DNA of 64,000 bases from an uncultured bacterium. Lineage in GTDB: Bacteria; Planctomycetota; UBA1135; GCA-002686595. Both the position numbers and the translations under genes were made by a program. The stretch is taken from contig CALBMX010000030.1 of NCBI GenBank assembly GCA_937896235.1, forward strand, positions 1 to 64,000, read 5' to 3'. Of the stretch, positions 7,950-17,503 are shown in pieces; the first letter of the stretch is position 1, and the number at the start of each line of letters is the position of its first letter. The notes below the pieces were generated by a model. It searched no databases, was not told where the DNA came from, and worked only from the letters and a program-made list of their open reading frames with translations.

Positions 7950-10511
7950 CTACTCCACCAGACCTTCTTGTTTCGCCAAGACCAGCGCAGCGCTGCGCAA
8001 GGCCGCGGGTGCAATCGTGTGGAGCTGCCAGCGGAGATAGCGGTCCGGCTCTAAGCCAAAGGGACCGCCCTCGGGCTCGCCGGAATCGTCTCCCCACTGG
8101 GAATCAAACACAGCAACAAGATCGCTCAGAAGCTCCTGGTAAGCCGCGGCATGAGGAGTTATCCCCTCTCCCGACGCTCGCGCTTCGAGACCCTCGACTT
8201 GTGACAAAATATCAAAGAGCACAAGTCGAGAATCGGCGACCTCACAAAGCGCGACAAGCTGCGCTCGATATTCGAGTCGGCGCATCACTCCGAGCGGAGA
8301 GAAGTTGACCTCCACTAGGAACTGAAGCAAGTCCAGCAAGTGATCACCGAATGGCAGAAACCGGGCGCGATCACACAGGTGCCCCTCTTCGTGAATCGCG
8401 ACCGCACGCAGGAGCTCATCGAAATCAACGGGGTTGTTCGCTCGATCGACAAACATGCGAAGGGCAAGCCGCTGGGCCTCCCCCAGAAGAGGAACCGGCT
8501 GGGTTCGGCGACCTGTCTCACACTTCGGAGCTTGTCCCCATCTAGGCTCGCCCGACGAAGCTAGGGACATGGCTCGCTGGAAGCGCCAGTCGTCCCAGGT
8601 TACGCGCACGGCCTCGATGTCGATCCAGTACCCCTCATGAAGCGCGGCGCCGGCAATGCCCGCGCCTCCACGTTCGAAGCGGCTGGGGACATCAACTCCC
8701 TGGCACCAAAACACCGTCCCTTCATAGGGCGCTCCCAGATGCTCACCGGAGATCCACTCCCATGCGAGCAAGGGCCGCACAACGAGATCCGGCATGCCCA
8801 TCTGTTGCCCGGCGATTCCCACGCGCCCAAGCGATGAGAGTAACTTGGCGAGCCCTCCGACCTCATCGCCATTCGAAGTGCCCTCTGGGCGCTCTCCACC
8901 TCCAAGGTAAACGGGGCCGGGGTGAACGACCTCGGCAATCTGGCCGTAGTGAAGACGAGGTGAGTCGAGTAAACCGGGCGCGCCCTCTTCCATCCACCCA
9001 GTATCTCGGGCGACCCGTTCGATTTTCTGGAGGACTTCATTGAGGCTCGTGACAGCCTCCTTTTCCGTAGCCGCTGCGGCAATGTATTCGATCTCAGTCA
9101 AAAGACTTGAGGCCGCTAGGGCGCGTGCTCGCAAAGCGGGACTGCTACCAGAATCCACACCGGCTTGAATAACCTCCGCAACCTTAAACCATCCCGCCAT
9201 GACGAGCCCCGGAAGGAACTCCAAGCCGGGGATGGACGCGCCCTCTTCGTAGTTTTGGCTACGGTTCGAGCGGGTTGGAGGGCTCATTAGCAGCTGGACG
9301 AGACCTTCATTCAGATGAAGGCCTCCTCTCTCTTCGCCGCTCTCTTGCTTTGCGAACGCCTCAGAGAGAAAGCGAGGCAGCCCCTTCCTCCACTTCGCAA
9401 GCCAAGGTTCTAGGTCGCCCGCAAGGAGCGCAATGCCCGCGCGGAGGCTCTCCTGGGATTGCACCTCGCCAAGGAGCCCATCTAGCCCTTCGGAAACCAG
9501 CTCCAGTTGCAGCCTCTCTTTCACTCGGACCGCCTCCCTGCCATCTCTACCCTCAAGCTGAACGATCATCGCGCGCATTCGTTCCGCGCGACTGCGACCG
9601 ACAAACGACGCTGCTTTGATGTCGCTGACAAGCTGTTCGAGGTCGGCATCCGCGAGCCCCGAGTCCGGGCGCAGAAGTGCGAGTGCAAGAAGGTAGGCCT
9701 CTCCAGTCTCCTTGTTGATGCCCTTCAACAGATCTTCGACGGAGCCAGCGATGTGAGAAAAGCTAGAGCCGACAACCCACGCGCGAAGTGCCGCGCTCTC
9801 CTCCGGAAGTAATCGGGGGTGTGTGCTCAGAAGTTGGAGGCGCGCCTCGGCGGCCTCCCTGTCTCCAGCAATCACCTCTGCGAGTGCGCCGGCGCGTTCA
9901 AAGTAGAGCGACTCATAAAGGCTAGCGGCTCGGTCAATCGCCTCTTCCTCGAGCTCGCCGCCACGAGTCGCATCACCGGACCGGGTGCGAAGCCAAGCAA
10001 ATCCATGGCGCGCCCAAGACAGCTCGGGCCCGAGCTGACGCGCTTCCCCAAAGAGCCTCTTGGCTCGCTCGCCGACCTCGAGGCGTCCGAACAGATAGGC
10101 ATCCTTGGCGCTGCCCGTCTCTTGGTAGGAGGCTCTCCGGGCCTCCCAGGCTTCGGGGCCTCGAAGCTCCTCTAAAGCTAAGTCATCAAGCACGCGCTGC
10201 GGCGGGACCCACCCCTTCGAGCGCTCCGCAAGCTGCGTCAGACTCTGTCTAATCTGCTGCCGCATTTGCGCACCCTCTTCGGCTTCCAACGGCGGGAGTG
10301 CTCTGCGCTCTAGTAAGAGCTTGCGGAACTCAAGGTCGAGCTCCGCGTCCACCACATAGCTTGCATCTATTGTCTCAAAATCAAGCGTCCCTGCACCCCG
10401 GTCCACGAGCGAGGCGCACGCAGACAGTCCCAGGGTGACAAGCACAAATGGCCGAACGAAACGAGGCGTCGCGACGAGTCGTACACATGGTGCTGGGTTG
10501 GCCCGGTTCAT
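7950..10511 (-). CDS. Large lipoprotein with HEEGH zinc-peptidase-like motif
   Basis: 853 aa from ATG 10511, chosen because a lipoprotein signal peptide follows (hydrophobic core, lipobox LSAC then AS). The long middle part is helical and acidic, reminiscent of TPR-like solenoids, without a recognised family. Near the C-terminus, AIHEEGHLCDRARF matches the HExxH zinc motif. About 35 residues later EYRAQ offers a possible third glutamate ligand, the gluzincin arrangement. I infer an exported, possibly outer-membrane-anchored metallopeptidase. It follows fhs after a strong hairpin and is probably a separate transcription unit. Confidence 0.72.
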   Translation of the reverse strand: MNRANPAPCVRLVATPRFVRPFVLVTLGLSACASLVDRGAGTLDFETIDASYVVDAELDLEFRKLLLERRALPPLEAEEGAQMRQQIRQSLTQLAERSKGWVPPQRVLDDLALEELRGPEAWEARRASYQETGSAKDAYLFGRLEVGERAKRLFGEARQLGPELSWARHGFAWLRTRSGDATRGGELEEEAIDRAASLYESLYFERAGALAEVIAGDREAAEARLQLLSTHPRLLPEESAALRAWVVGSSFSHIAGSVEDLLKGINKETGEAYLLALALLRPDSGLADADLEQLVSDIKAASFVGRSRAERMRAMIVQLEGRDGREAVRVKERLQLELVSEGLDGLLGEVQSQESLRAGIALLAGDLEPWLAKWRKGLPRFLSEAFAKQESGEERGGLHLNEGLVQLLMSPPTRSNRSQNYEEGASIPGLEFLPGLVMAGWFKVAEVIQAGVDSGSSPALRARALAASSLLTEIEYIAAAATEKEAVTSLNEVLQKIERVARDTGWMEEGAPGLLDSPRLHYGQIAEVVHPGPVYLGGGERPEGTSNGDEVGGLAKLLSSLGRVGIAGQQMGMPDLVVRPLLAWEWISGEHLGAPYEGTVFWCQGVDVPSRFERGGAGIAGAALHEGYWIDIEAVRVTWDDWRFQRAMSLASSGEPRWGQAPKCETGRRTQPVPLLGEAQRLALRMFVDRANNPVDFDELLRAVAIHEEGHLCDRARFLPFGDHLLDLLQFLVEVNFSPLGVMRRLEYRAQLVALCEVADSRLVLFDILSQVEGLEARASGEGITPHAAAYQELLSDLVAVFDSQWGDDSGEPEGGPFGLEPDRYLRWQLHTIAPAALRSAALVLAKQEGLVE

Positions 10512-10520
10512 AAAGCTATT

Positions 10521-10552
10521 GAACCACGCGGACACTGAGTTCCGCGTGGTTC
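10521..10552 (-). terminator. Hairpin after fhs
   Basis: A perfect 12-bp stem (GAACCACGCGGA/TCCGCGTGGTTC) with an 8-nt loop lies between the fhs stop and the start of the downstream lipoprotein gene. On the minus strand it is followed by AATAGCTTTATG, a weak T-tract, so termination may be partial. Confidence 0.6.
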
Positions 10553-10563
10553 CTTTGCTCCGC

Positions 10564-12246
10564 TTACTCCATCCCGACGATTTTACCGTCGACGACGTCA
10601 ATCGCATGGGCTAGCGGAACACGTGGCAACCCTGGCATGCGCATGATGTCCCCGGTCAATACGACCAAGAAACCTGCACCCGAGTTGATGACAATGTTTC
10701 GCACACCGACTTCGAAGTCCCTGGGCCGACCGCGCAGTGCGGGGTCATCCGATAGGGAGCTTGGCGCCTTTGCAATACAGATGGGAAGGTTGCTGAATCC
10801 GAGCGCCTCAATTTGCTTGAGGTCCTTCTCCGCAGCCTTCGTAAGGGCGACATCGCGCGCTCCATACATCGCCCGAGCGACCTTCCTGATCTTCTCGACA
10901 ACGGAATCCTCAAGCTCGTAGAGAGGTCGGAGGCCTGCAGCTTTTGGCACCCCCTCGCCACCGAAACTCGAGATGACCGTTTTTGCGAGTTCGATGGCAC
11001 CTTTGCCACCTTGACCATGGTGATCGCTCTCCGCGAACGATGCGCCAAGCTGCTCGCATCGCGCGCGGACGATCGCGATCTCCTCTTCCGTATCCGACGC
11101 GAAGCGGTTGAGTGCAACCACCACCGGCTTGCCAAACTTCTGCACACTTTCGATGTGCTTTTCAAGGTTGGGCAGACCAGCTTCAACTGCCGCCGCGTCT
11201 GGATTCGCTAGCTCCGCTTTGTCTTTGCCGCCGTGCATCTTTAGCGCTCGTATCGTGGCGACAAGCACCACGCCGTCGGGATCGAGGCCCGCCGTCCGAC
11301 ACTTGATATCAAAAAACTTCTCCGCACCTAGATCGAAGCCAAAGCCCGCCTCGGTCAAAGTCCACTCCGCCAGATGCATAGCGAGTTTTGTTGCCACGAT
11401 GGAGTTGCAGCCATGAGCAATGTTCGCAAAAGGTCCACCGTGAACAAGAACGGGGGTGCCCTCGAAAGTCTGCACTAGGTTCGGGTTCATCGCATCGCGA
11501 AGCAGGGCCATCATCGCGCCCGTTGCGCTTAGAGACTCCGCAAAGATGGGATTACCCGCGTAGTCATAGGCGACCAGTGTGCGATTGATGCGCGCTCGCA
11601 GATCGTCCATGTCCGAGGCAAGACAGAGCATAGCCATCACCTCCGAAGCGGCCGTGATATCAAATCCTCCTTCGCGAGGTGTGCCCTGGATGCGGCCACC
11701 TAAACCAAGCACGATGTTTCGCAACGAGCGATCATTGAGGTCCATCACACGGCGCCAAACGATCCTCCGCGGATCGATCTGTAGCTCGTTGCCGAAGTAG
11801 AGGTGGTTGTCGATAAGGGAGGCGAGCAGATTGTTCGCGCTGGTGATCGCGTGGAAGTCGCCAGTCAGGTGTAAGTTGATGCGGTCCATCGGCATCACCT
11901 GGCTGTAGCCACCTCCAGCGGCGCCACCTTTGACACCCATGCAAGGGCCGAGACTCGGCTCGCGCAACGCCAGGCAGACGCTCTCCTTGAGCTGTGTAAA
12001 CGCCTGGCCCAGGCCGACGGTGGTTGTGGTCTTCCCCTCGCCAGCAGGGGTCGGCGTAATCGCACTGATCAGTACGAGCTTGCGCCTCTTTGTCACCGCG
12101 CTCGGGCGGCCAAGGGCGGCTAAGCTGACCTTCGCAAGGTCGCGCCCGTAGGGCAGCAGGTCATCTTCGTGAACGCCTAAGGTCGAGGCGATTTCGGTAA
12201 TGGGACGCGGCGTGAATTCAGCCGCGATTTCAACATCTGTTTTCAT
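10564..12246 (-). CDS. fhs: Formate--tetrahydrofolate ligase
   Basis: 560 aa from ATG 12246, matching the family's usual 555-560 aa; the upstream extension of the frame is not conserved. The enzyme uses ATP to form 10-formyl-THF from formate and THF, feeding one-carbon metabolism. The nucleotide loop TPAGEGKTTT is at 66-75, followed by typical segments such as REPSLGPCMGVKGGAAGGGYSQV (from about residue 94) and DLNDRSLRNIVLGLGG. It lies 102 nt downstream of the selenoprotein gene on the same strand. Confidence 0.97.
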   Translation of the reverse strand: MKTDVEIAAEFTPRPITEIASTLGVHEDDLLPYGRDLAKVSLAALGRPSAVTKRRKLVLISAITPTPAGEGKTTTTVGLGQAFTQLKESVCLALREPSLGPCMGVKGGAAGGGYSQVMPMDRINLHLTGDFHAITSANNLLASLIDNHLYFGNELQIDPRRIVWRRVMDLNDRSLRNIVLGLGGRIQGTPREGGFDITAASEVMAMLCLASDMDDLRARINRTLVAYDYAGNPIFAESLSATGAMMALLRDAMNPNLVQTFEGTPVLVHGGPFANIAHGCNSIVATKLAMHLAEWTLTEAGFGFDLGAEKFFDIKCRTAGLDPDGVVLVATIRALKMHGGKDKAELANPDAAAVEAGLPNLEKHIESVQKFGKPVVVALNRFASDTEEEIAIVRARCEQLGASFAESDHHGQGGKGAIELAKTVISSFGGEGVPKAAGLRPLYELEDSVVEKIRKVARAMYGARDVALTKAAEKDLKQIEALGFSNLPICIAKAPSSLSDDPALRGRPRDFEVGVRNIVINSGAGFLVVLTGDIMRMPGLPRVPLAHAIDVVDGKIVGME

Positions 12247-12348
12247 GCACAGGAGTCTAGCGGGAGACCGACTGAATCGACCCCCCGTGGCAGTGATTTT
12301 GGAAAACCTGACGGAGGACACAGCTGACCTCAGGCTCACACTTTGGCT

Positions 12349-13092
12349 TCACTCGGGGATGTAGTCTAAAAGCGCGCCCGCCTCTAGCTTCTCATTCTCA
12401 GCCATCTTGAGAGCCGCTCGCATAACCGCCTTTTGCAGCTCGGGCTCACCGGGTTTGTGAAGTGGATAGCCATGAGCAAAGGGGACCCACAAGGCGCGTG
12501 GTGGCTTGACCGCCTCGGCAACCGATCGAAGAAGCTGTATGGCCACCGTTGGAATCCCTTGGCGCTCGATTTCAGCAGCGATCAGACCCACGGTCTGATT
12601 GCACATTGGTCAGACGGGGACAAGTAAGACCAGATCAACCTCGTCCAATACAAGCTGCGCAGCTCCAGCGGGCGCGGAGTCTCGGATCAGCGGCCCCGTG
12701 GCCGTAATCGAACCCATGTAGGAGAGATGGCGCGGAGCGACCTCGCCTAGGAATCCCTCCTCACACAACTCCCGAATCCGAGTAAGGGGAAACGCCAAAT
12801 CCGGATCTGCCTCCATTGCGGTGTGATCAAAGGACTCGGAGCGATGGCTATCCGCCAAGTCCGTGGGAAGTGTGTTCGAAGGTACGATGCGAAAACTCGA
12901 GTCTCCCCCCCGGATCTCCTCGTCAAACTTCTTGCTTCCGATGGGAACAAAACCAGCACTTGAGACCACAGCTACTCGACAGTCCGACAGCGGTTTCTTT
13001 AGCGGCGTCCATGGAATCGGGCTATTCGTACGCCAGCGATACGCTTTTAGAAAGAGCCGTACGGAGAGTTTGAGTTCACTTGTCGTCGCCAT
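12349..13092 (-). CDS. Selenoprotein, glycine/sarcosine/betaine reductase B (GrdB)-like, in-frame UGA
   Basis: 247 aa if the in-frame TGA at 12610-12612 is read as selenocysteine (residue 161). Start ATG 13092 (MATTSELKLS) lies just ahead of the conserved region. The halves on either side of TGA are one protein in the same frame. RSESFDHTAMEADPDL and GEVAPRHLSYMGSITATGPL precede it, then LVPV-U-PMCNQTVGLIAAEIE, continuing to PPRALWVPFAHGYPLHKPGEPELQ. From memory of the family, Cys-containing relatives read PVCPMCNQ at this point, so TGA replaces the first Cys of a redox CxxC, giving UxxC. A perfect hairpin follows TGA at bacterial SECIS spacing. This short form lacks the rest of the clostridial reductase. 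The reaction is unknown; a thiol/selenol redox role is likely. Confidence 0.88.
12581..12612 (-). promoter_or_regulatory. Putative bacterial SECIS element with Sec UGA codon
   Basis: The UGA at 12612-12610 is followed by 10 nt, then a perfect 8-bp stem (ATCAGACC at 12599-12592, GGTCTGAT at 12588-12581) capped by GTG. The apical-loop G lies 19 nt past UGA, within the spacing bacterial SelB-dependent SECIS elements use, and a G in a small apical loop is the hallmark of that class. Confidence 0.82.
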
Positions 13093-13299
13093 GCCCAGAG
13101 TGTAGCAGGGCTCCTCGCCGTGCACTTTTAGCTCTTGGCAAGGAGCTCGACTTTTACCCTTTACGATGCTTGATTATGGGAACGGAGCTCTTGGTGCGCA
13201 CAAAAACGATCTCCTGTCAAAAACTATAGGAATGTTCATCAAGAACTGTCGGCTGACGGGCCGAAGAATACGCTTCAAGAGCTCTCCACTCCTCACCAG

Positions 13300-14826
13300 A
13301 TGTCGACCATAGCACCTTTTCAAATCCCTGCAGACATACTGCAGGCCGACTCCATACCAAGCCTTCCCGTTGTCGCCTTAGAGGTACTGGCGCTTACGGA
13401 CCGTGATGACGTAGACATTGAGGAGCTTGCTGAGGTCATTGCGAGGGACCCTGGACTCGCAATCAAACTGCTCAAGTTAGCCAACTCACCACTATTCAAA
13501 ATGGAGGGTGAGTTCAGCACGATCCGTGGGGCGAGCATGGTGCTCGGCATCCGCTCTGTCACTTTGATGGCGCTCTCCTTCTCCCTGGTGAGTTCACTCG
13601 AAAGCGAACGGCCATGGAGTGATTTCGACTATGACGGTTTTTGGAGGCGTAGCCTAGTTTGCGCCACCTTTGCTAGGCGCATCTCAGAGCGCGCAAACCA
13701 GAAGAAGATCTCCGACGAGGCATTCCTCTGCGGACTTCTCTCCCACGTCGGTGGGTTGGTTCTCGCGCAGTGTCTTCCCAGCGACTATGGAAAGCTCGGC
13801 GTCGGCAACATCCAAGCCCTGGCAAACTGGCCAACAGAAGAAGACGAGCTGAACACGCTTGGCTTCAGCCAATCGGACGTACTCTTGACCCTATTGGGGA
13901 CCTGGGGACTACCCAATAGAATCTGCATGGCTGCGGGCTACATGCAACGCCCCCGCGCGCTACCAACGAAGCACGACACCGATACGCGTGAACTCACTGC
14001 GATCATGACTCTGTCCTTCCTGGCAACTCGGCTACTTTGTGATCCAGACAATGGGACCGAGCTGCGAATCCTTGAAAAATGGGCCTCCTCTAAATACGGG
14101 ATTTCCAAGAGGGAGCTGAACGAAATCCTTCTGCTTGTAGAAGATGACATTCGCGATCTCTCCGGCCTCTTGCAGTTGGATTTACCACCGGGCCAAACCC
14201 ACAGCTCGATTCTGCAGCGCGCCCGGGCTCAACTCCTTCGACAGTCCATTGCAAATGCGACATGCTTGTCCCGCGCGGAAAACCAGACGGAACAACTTCA
14301 CAAAGAGAACATCGAGCTTGAGGTGCGCGCATCCACCGACGTGCTCACCGGCCTGCCCAATCGCCGCGCTCTCGACCATCATTTAGCCAAAGAGATCAAA
14401 CAAAGACTCAGTCGGAACGTCCCGCTTCACCTGGGTGTTCTGATGATAGACATCGACCACTTCAAGAAATTTAACGACACCCATGGGCACCTTGCGGGTG
14501 ATGCAGTCTTGGTTGCCGTAGGGAAAATCCTAGCCGACTCGGTTCGAGCAGGAGACTCAGCCTCTCGATTCGGAGGCGAGGAGTTTGCAGTCATCATGCC
14601 GCTCGCCAGCATCGATGGGATGCGAATGTGCGCAGAGCGCATCCGCTCCCGCATCGAAGAGACAAGGCTGATATGGAAAGGAGAAGAGCTCAGAATCACA
14701 GCCAGTATTGGGTGTGCACAACTCAAGCGGGCAAACTCCCACCTCGATGGCGAGCGACTCATCGAATCGGCGGACAAGCACCTCTACAAGGCTAAAAATT
14801 GCGGTCGCAACCGTATCGAGATGTAG
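13300..14826 (+). CDS. HDOD domain diguanylate cyclase
   Basis: 508 aa, no membrane segments. An HDOD domain (about 10-215) begins with SIPSLPVVALEVLAL and IARDPGLAIKLLKLANSP. After a linker with a short coiled coil, a GGDEF domain (about 340-508) has the active-site GGEEF at 425-429, the metal/substrate segment DIDHFKKFNDTHGHLAGD, and an intact inhibitory I-site RAGD at 416-419. It should make cyclic di-GMP with product feedback. HDOD domains are regulatory in two-component and c-di-GMP signalling. It stands alone between a minus-strand gene and a convergent carboxypeptidase. Confidence 0.94.
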   Translation: MSTIAPFQIPADILQADSIPSLPVVALEVLALTDRDDVDIEELAEVIARDPGLAIKLLKLANSPLFKMEGEFSTIRGASMVLGIRSVTLMALSFSLVSSLESERPWSDFDYDGFWRRSLVCATFARRISERANQKKISDEAFLCGLLSHVGGLVLAQCLPSDYGKLGVGNIQALANWPTEEDELNTLGFSQSDVLLTLLGTWGLPNRICMAAGYMQRPRALPTKHDTDTRELTAIMTLSFLATRLLCDPDNGTELRILEKWASSKYGISKRELNEILLLVEDDIRDLSGLLQLDLPPGQTHSSILQRARAQLLRQSIANATCLSRAENQTEQLHKENIELEVRASTDVLTGLPNRRALDHHLAKEIKQRLSRNVPLHLGVLMIDIDHFKKFNDTHGHLAGDAVLVAVGKILADSVRAGDSASRFGGEEFAVIMPLASIDGMRMCAERIRSRIEETRLIWKGEELRITASIGCAQLKRANSHLDGERLIESADKHLYKAKNCGRNRIEM

Positions 14827-14837
14827 GGATGGCTTCG

Positions 14838-17348
14838 CTACTTGTCTCGCAGTAAGAGCGCGCGGAAGAGTAGCGGGAAGGTAGCCATGGACCAGCTTCG
14901 GTATTGCGGTCGAAAACCAAAGAGCTGGACTTGACCCTTGCCGTAATTTGCCCGAACCCAGGCGGCTTGATTCGCGATGGTTTCGGGATCTTGAATCCAA
15001 CCCGACAGAAGGACACGTGTTGGCGCATAGCGCAACAAGATGTCGATCGTATCGGCATTGTCAGCATCCTCATCGATTTTCCACGCGGCGGCTCGCGAAA
15101 AGAAAAGAGGAATGGAGGCGGGAAGCCCGGAGGCAAGCGCGCCGCCCACTTCGGGAGTTGGGACGGAGCGGATCACACTTCCGGGACAGGAGAACTCACC
15201 CGCATCTTTACCACGGGTCACATCTTCCATAGGCAATCCAAACAGCTCGATAGCCCAGGACGCGGAGGATTGCATGGCGACTAGGTTTCCGCCGCCACGG
15301 ACAAACTCTTCGATAGCAACGGCACCCTCTGGGTCGAGTCCTAGTGTGTACTCGTCTGCAACGGAACCCGGTGACCGGCCATTGTCGAGCTGATCCCCAG
15401 AGAGGCTGGGGAGCAGAAGAACGTCAAGGAACTCGTCCAAATTTCCAGCGCGAATCATCTCGTTACGCACGACGACAAACGGGACTCCATAGGTGTCCAA
15501 GACCCACCGAAGCCATCCCTCATTCATCGTTCCCGACCATGGTGAATAGATACCGATGCGCGGCAATCGATCGATAACGATGTCGCGTATCGCAGGTGCG
15601 CCTTCGACCTGTTCCACTTCGGGGAACCCACCGCTCGAAGCGAAGCTGCCCGCTCCAGGTCCCTCGGCCCGCCAAGTCAGAGGGCTACCAGCCTCCAGCA
15701 AGTCGAAGATCTCTTCCCAATCGTCGCCATCCTCACCCGTTAGAATATTCTGCTCGGAGTGACCGGCCCACCCGAGCTCCTCAAGGTTTGATGGTACCTC
15801 CGTGACGTGCGCAATTTCGACTTCAAAATCGGTCGCAACCTCCACGCGACGCAAACCGAAGAGCATGGGTAGCGTCCACCCTGCGACGTCGTACGGCGCC
15901 TTGCCATCCGGATACCGCTGGACTTCAAAGAGATCTTTTACGTGACTCCCGTAGGGCTGATTTCGGCTCACGACGAGCGTCCCCTTGAGATAGGTACGGC
16001 CGTCGGCTTCGAAATCCGCTGTGGCAACGTCCACTTCAACTCCCCCGAGGAGAAGGATGTCAATCATGCGCTTGACAGCGCGCTCATTCTTGTTGTCAGG
16101 TGGTAAGAGCCAAGCTTTTGGCGAGGACTCCAAACCCGCTTGAATCGAGCGCTCCGCAGCCTCTATGGCATTCTCGAGGTACAGCTCGCGGTCCCTGCTG
16201 ACACTCCCCAACAAGGATCGGGCGAACGCCATCTCATAGTCGATGATGTCGCTCAGACGCCACCACCCCCCGGGCCACGGGTCTGGAAATTGATTCGAGG
16301 GCTGGTAGCCGGCCAGGTCTCCGGGGGCCTGTAAAGACGAGTGCTCAAGAAAAATGGGCGAGGCGATATTCACACTTGCGGCTTCTGTTAGTAGCCCGAT
16401 GATGTTGTGCCGAACAGGAACGTTGCGGTTGCCTCCGTTCCACCACATGTCATAGGAAACACCGGTAGAGATCCCTTGCAACCCAGCGCGAGTCATATCC
16501 CACAGTGCGCGCGATCCCAAGTTGTCAATCCCTGTGATGATGCCGGGGTCCAGGTTCGGATTCAGCGGATCTCGGAACGGCGGAAGGAAGAAGCGCTCTC
16601 CCCTTGCGCCCTGTTGGTGAACGTCCCAGTAGACTTGAGGACGCCACACAGAATAGATCTGCTTGGTTACGTGACGCGTCTCCACTTGGGAAAGGCCGAA
16701 CCAGTCGCGGTTGTTGTCGTGCCCGACGTAGTGCTGGTAGAGGCGCAAGAGCGAGGAGCCCTCAAAAGGCCCGCCCACATTCTCGCGATACCAATGCACG
16801 ACCTCGTCCAATCCGTCGGGATTCAACGTGGGAATCAAGACCACTACGAGCTCTTCGCGCGCACTCGCGAATGGCTCCTCGTCCGAGGTCGCAAGGTCAT
16901 AGGCGAGCTGCATCCCAAATTCCGTCGCTGCCGTCTCGGTCGAGTGCATCGAACACGAGATAAAAACGACCGCGCGGCTGTCCTTGATCAGCTGCGCACG
17001 AGCCTGAGGTGAGAGCCCCCTTGGGTCGGCGATCTTTGCGGTCATTGCTCGGATTTCGTCCAGGCGAGCCATGTTGGCCTCGCTCGAAATCGTCGTGACA
17101 AGAAAGTCGCGCCCCAATGTGCTTTCACCGACCTTCTCCACGAGCACACGTGGGCTCGCTGCAGCTAGAGCCCTGTGGTAAGTCGAGACTTGATCCCAAT
17201 CCGCGAGCTCGAAGTCCGTCCCGACAGGGCGTCCTAGATGACTTGCGGGGCTCGGCACTTCGGTAGGCACCTGGGGAGGAGATGCCGCCGAAGGCGCTGC
17301 GCACGAGAGGAGAAGAGCGAAACCTAGAAGCAGTTTGGAGATGGGCAT
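14838..17348 (-). CDS. Exported M14 family zinc carboxypeptidase
   Basis: 836 aa with an N-terminal signal peptide; LLSC at 13-16 may be a lipobox. The M14 domain covers about residues 45-390. HSTE (135-138) gives the HxxE zinc pair and H244 in VYWDVHQQG the third ligand. NPDG (176-179) and NNRDWF are typical M14 substrate-pocket segments. The large C-terminal part (about 520-836) resembles a non-catalytic glutamine-amidotransferase-like fold seen in similar M14 proteins, but I cannot confirm it. Probable role: degradation of exogenous peptides or proteins. Confidence 0.9.
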   Translation of the reverse strand: MPISKLLLGFALLLSCAAPSAASPPQVPTEVPSPASHLGRPVGTDFELADWDQVSTYHRALAAASPRVLVEKVGESTLGRDFLVTTISSEANMARLDEIRAMTAKIADPRGLSPQARAQLIKDSRAVVFISCSMHSTETAATEFGMQLAYDLATSDEEPFASAREELVVVLIPTLNPDGLDEVVHWYRENVGGPFEGSSLLRLYQHYVGHDNNRDWFGLSQVETRHVTKQIYSVWRPQVYWDVHQQGARGERFFLPPFRDPLNPNLDPGIITGIDNLGSRALWDMTRAGLQGISTGVSYDMWWNGGNRNVPVRHNIIGLLTEAASVNIASPIFLEHSSLQAPGDLAGYQPSNQFPDPWPGGWWRLSDIIDYEMAFARSLLGSVSRDRELYLENAIEAAERSIQAGLESSPKAWLLPPDNKNERAVKRMIDILLLGGVEVDVATADFEADGRTYLKGTLVVSRNQPYGSHVKDLFEVQRYPDGKAPYDVAGWTLPMLFGLRRVEVATDFEVEIAHVTEVPSNLEELGWAGHSEQNILTGEDGDDWEEIFDLLEAGSPLTWRAEGPGAGSFASSGGFPEVEQVEGAPAIRDIVIDRLPRIGIYSPWSGTMNEGWLRWVLDTYGVPFVVVRNEMIRAGNLDEFLDVLLLPSLSGDQLDNGRSPGSVADEYTLGLDPEGAVAIEEFVRGGGNLVAMQSSASWAIELFGLPMEDVTRGKDAGEFSCPGSVIRSVPTPEVGGALASGLPASIPLFFSRAAAWKIDEDADNADTIDILLRYAPTRVLLSGWIQDPETIANQAAWVRANYGKGQVQLFGFRPQYRSWSMATFPLLFRALLLRDK

Positions 17349-17445
17349 GGAGCTACCCTACCTTTCGATCACCGGAAATGCAGTCCCAACAATGTGAAGG
17401 TGGCTCTACAAGCTGTTACAGGGGCGGAATTGTGCGATTTCTATC

Positions 17446-17472
17446 AAAAAAAAGCGCTCCGAAGGGAGCGCC
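17446..17472 (-). terminator. Intrinsic terminator of ribD
   Basis: On the minus strand a 7-bp GC-rich stem (GCGCTCC/GGAGCGC, CTTC loop) is followed by eight T residues, 32 nt past the ribD stop. It is a textbook Rho-independent terminator. Confidence 0.92.
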
Positions 17473-17503
17473 GTAAAAGATCCGTCGAGCTCGAGGAGCC
17501 CCG

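Noticed and set aside
12349..12606. A separate 85-aa gene starting MCNQTVGL
   Set aside because: It is the in-frame continuation of the upstream frame across one TGA, and the family sequence runs through without a break. Treated as one selenoprotein.
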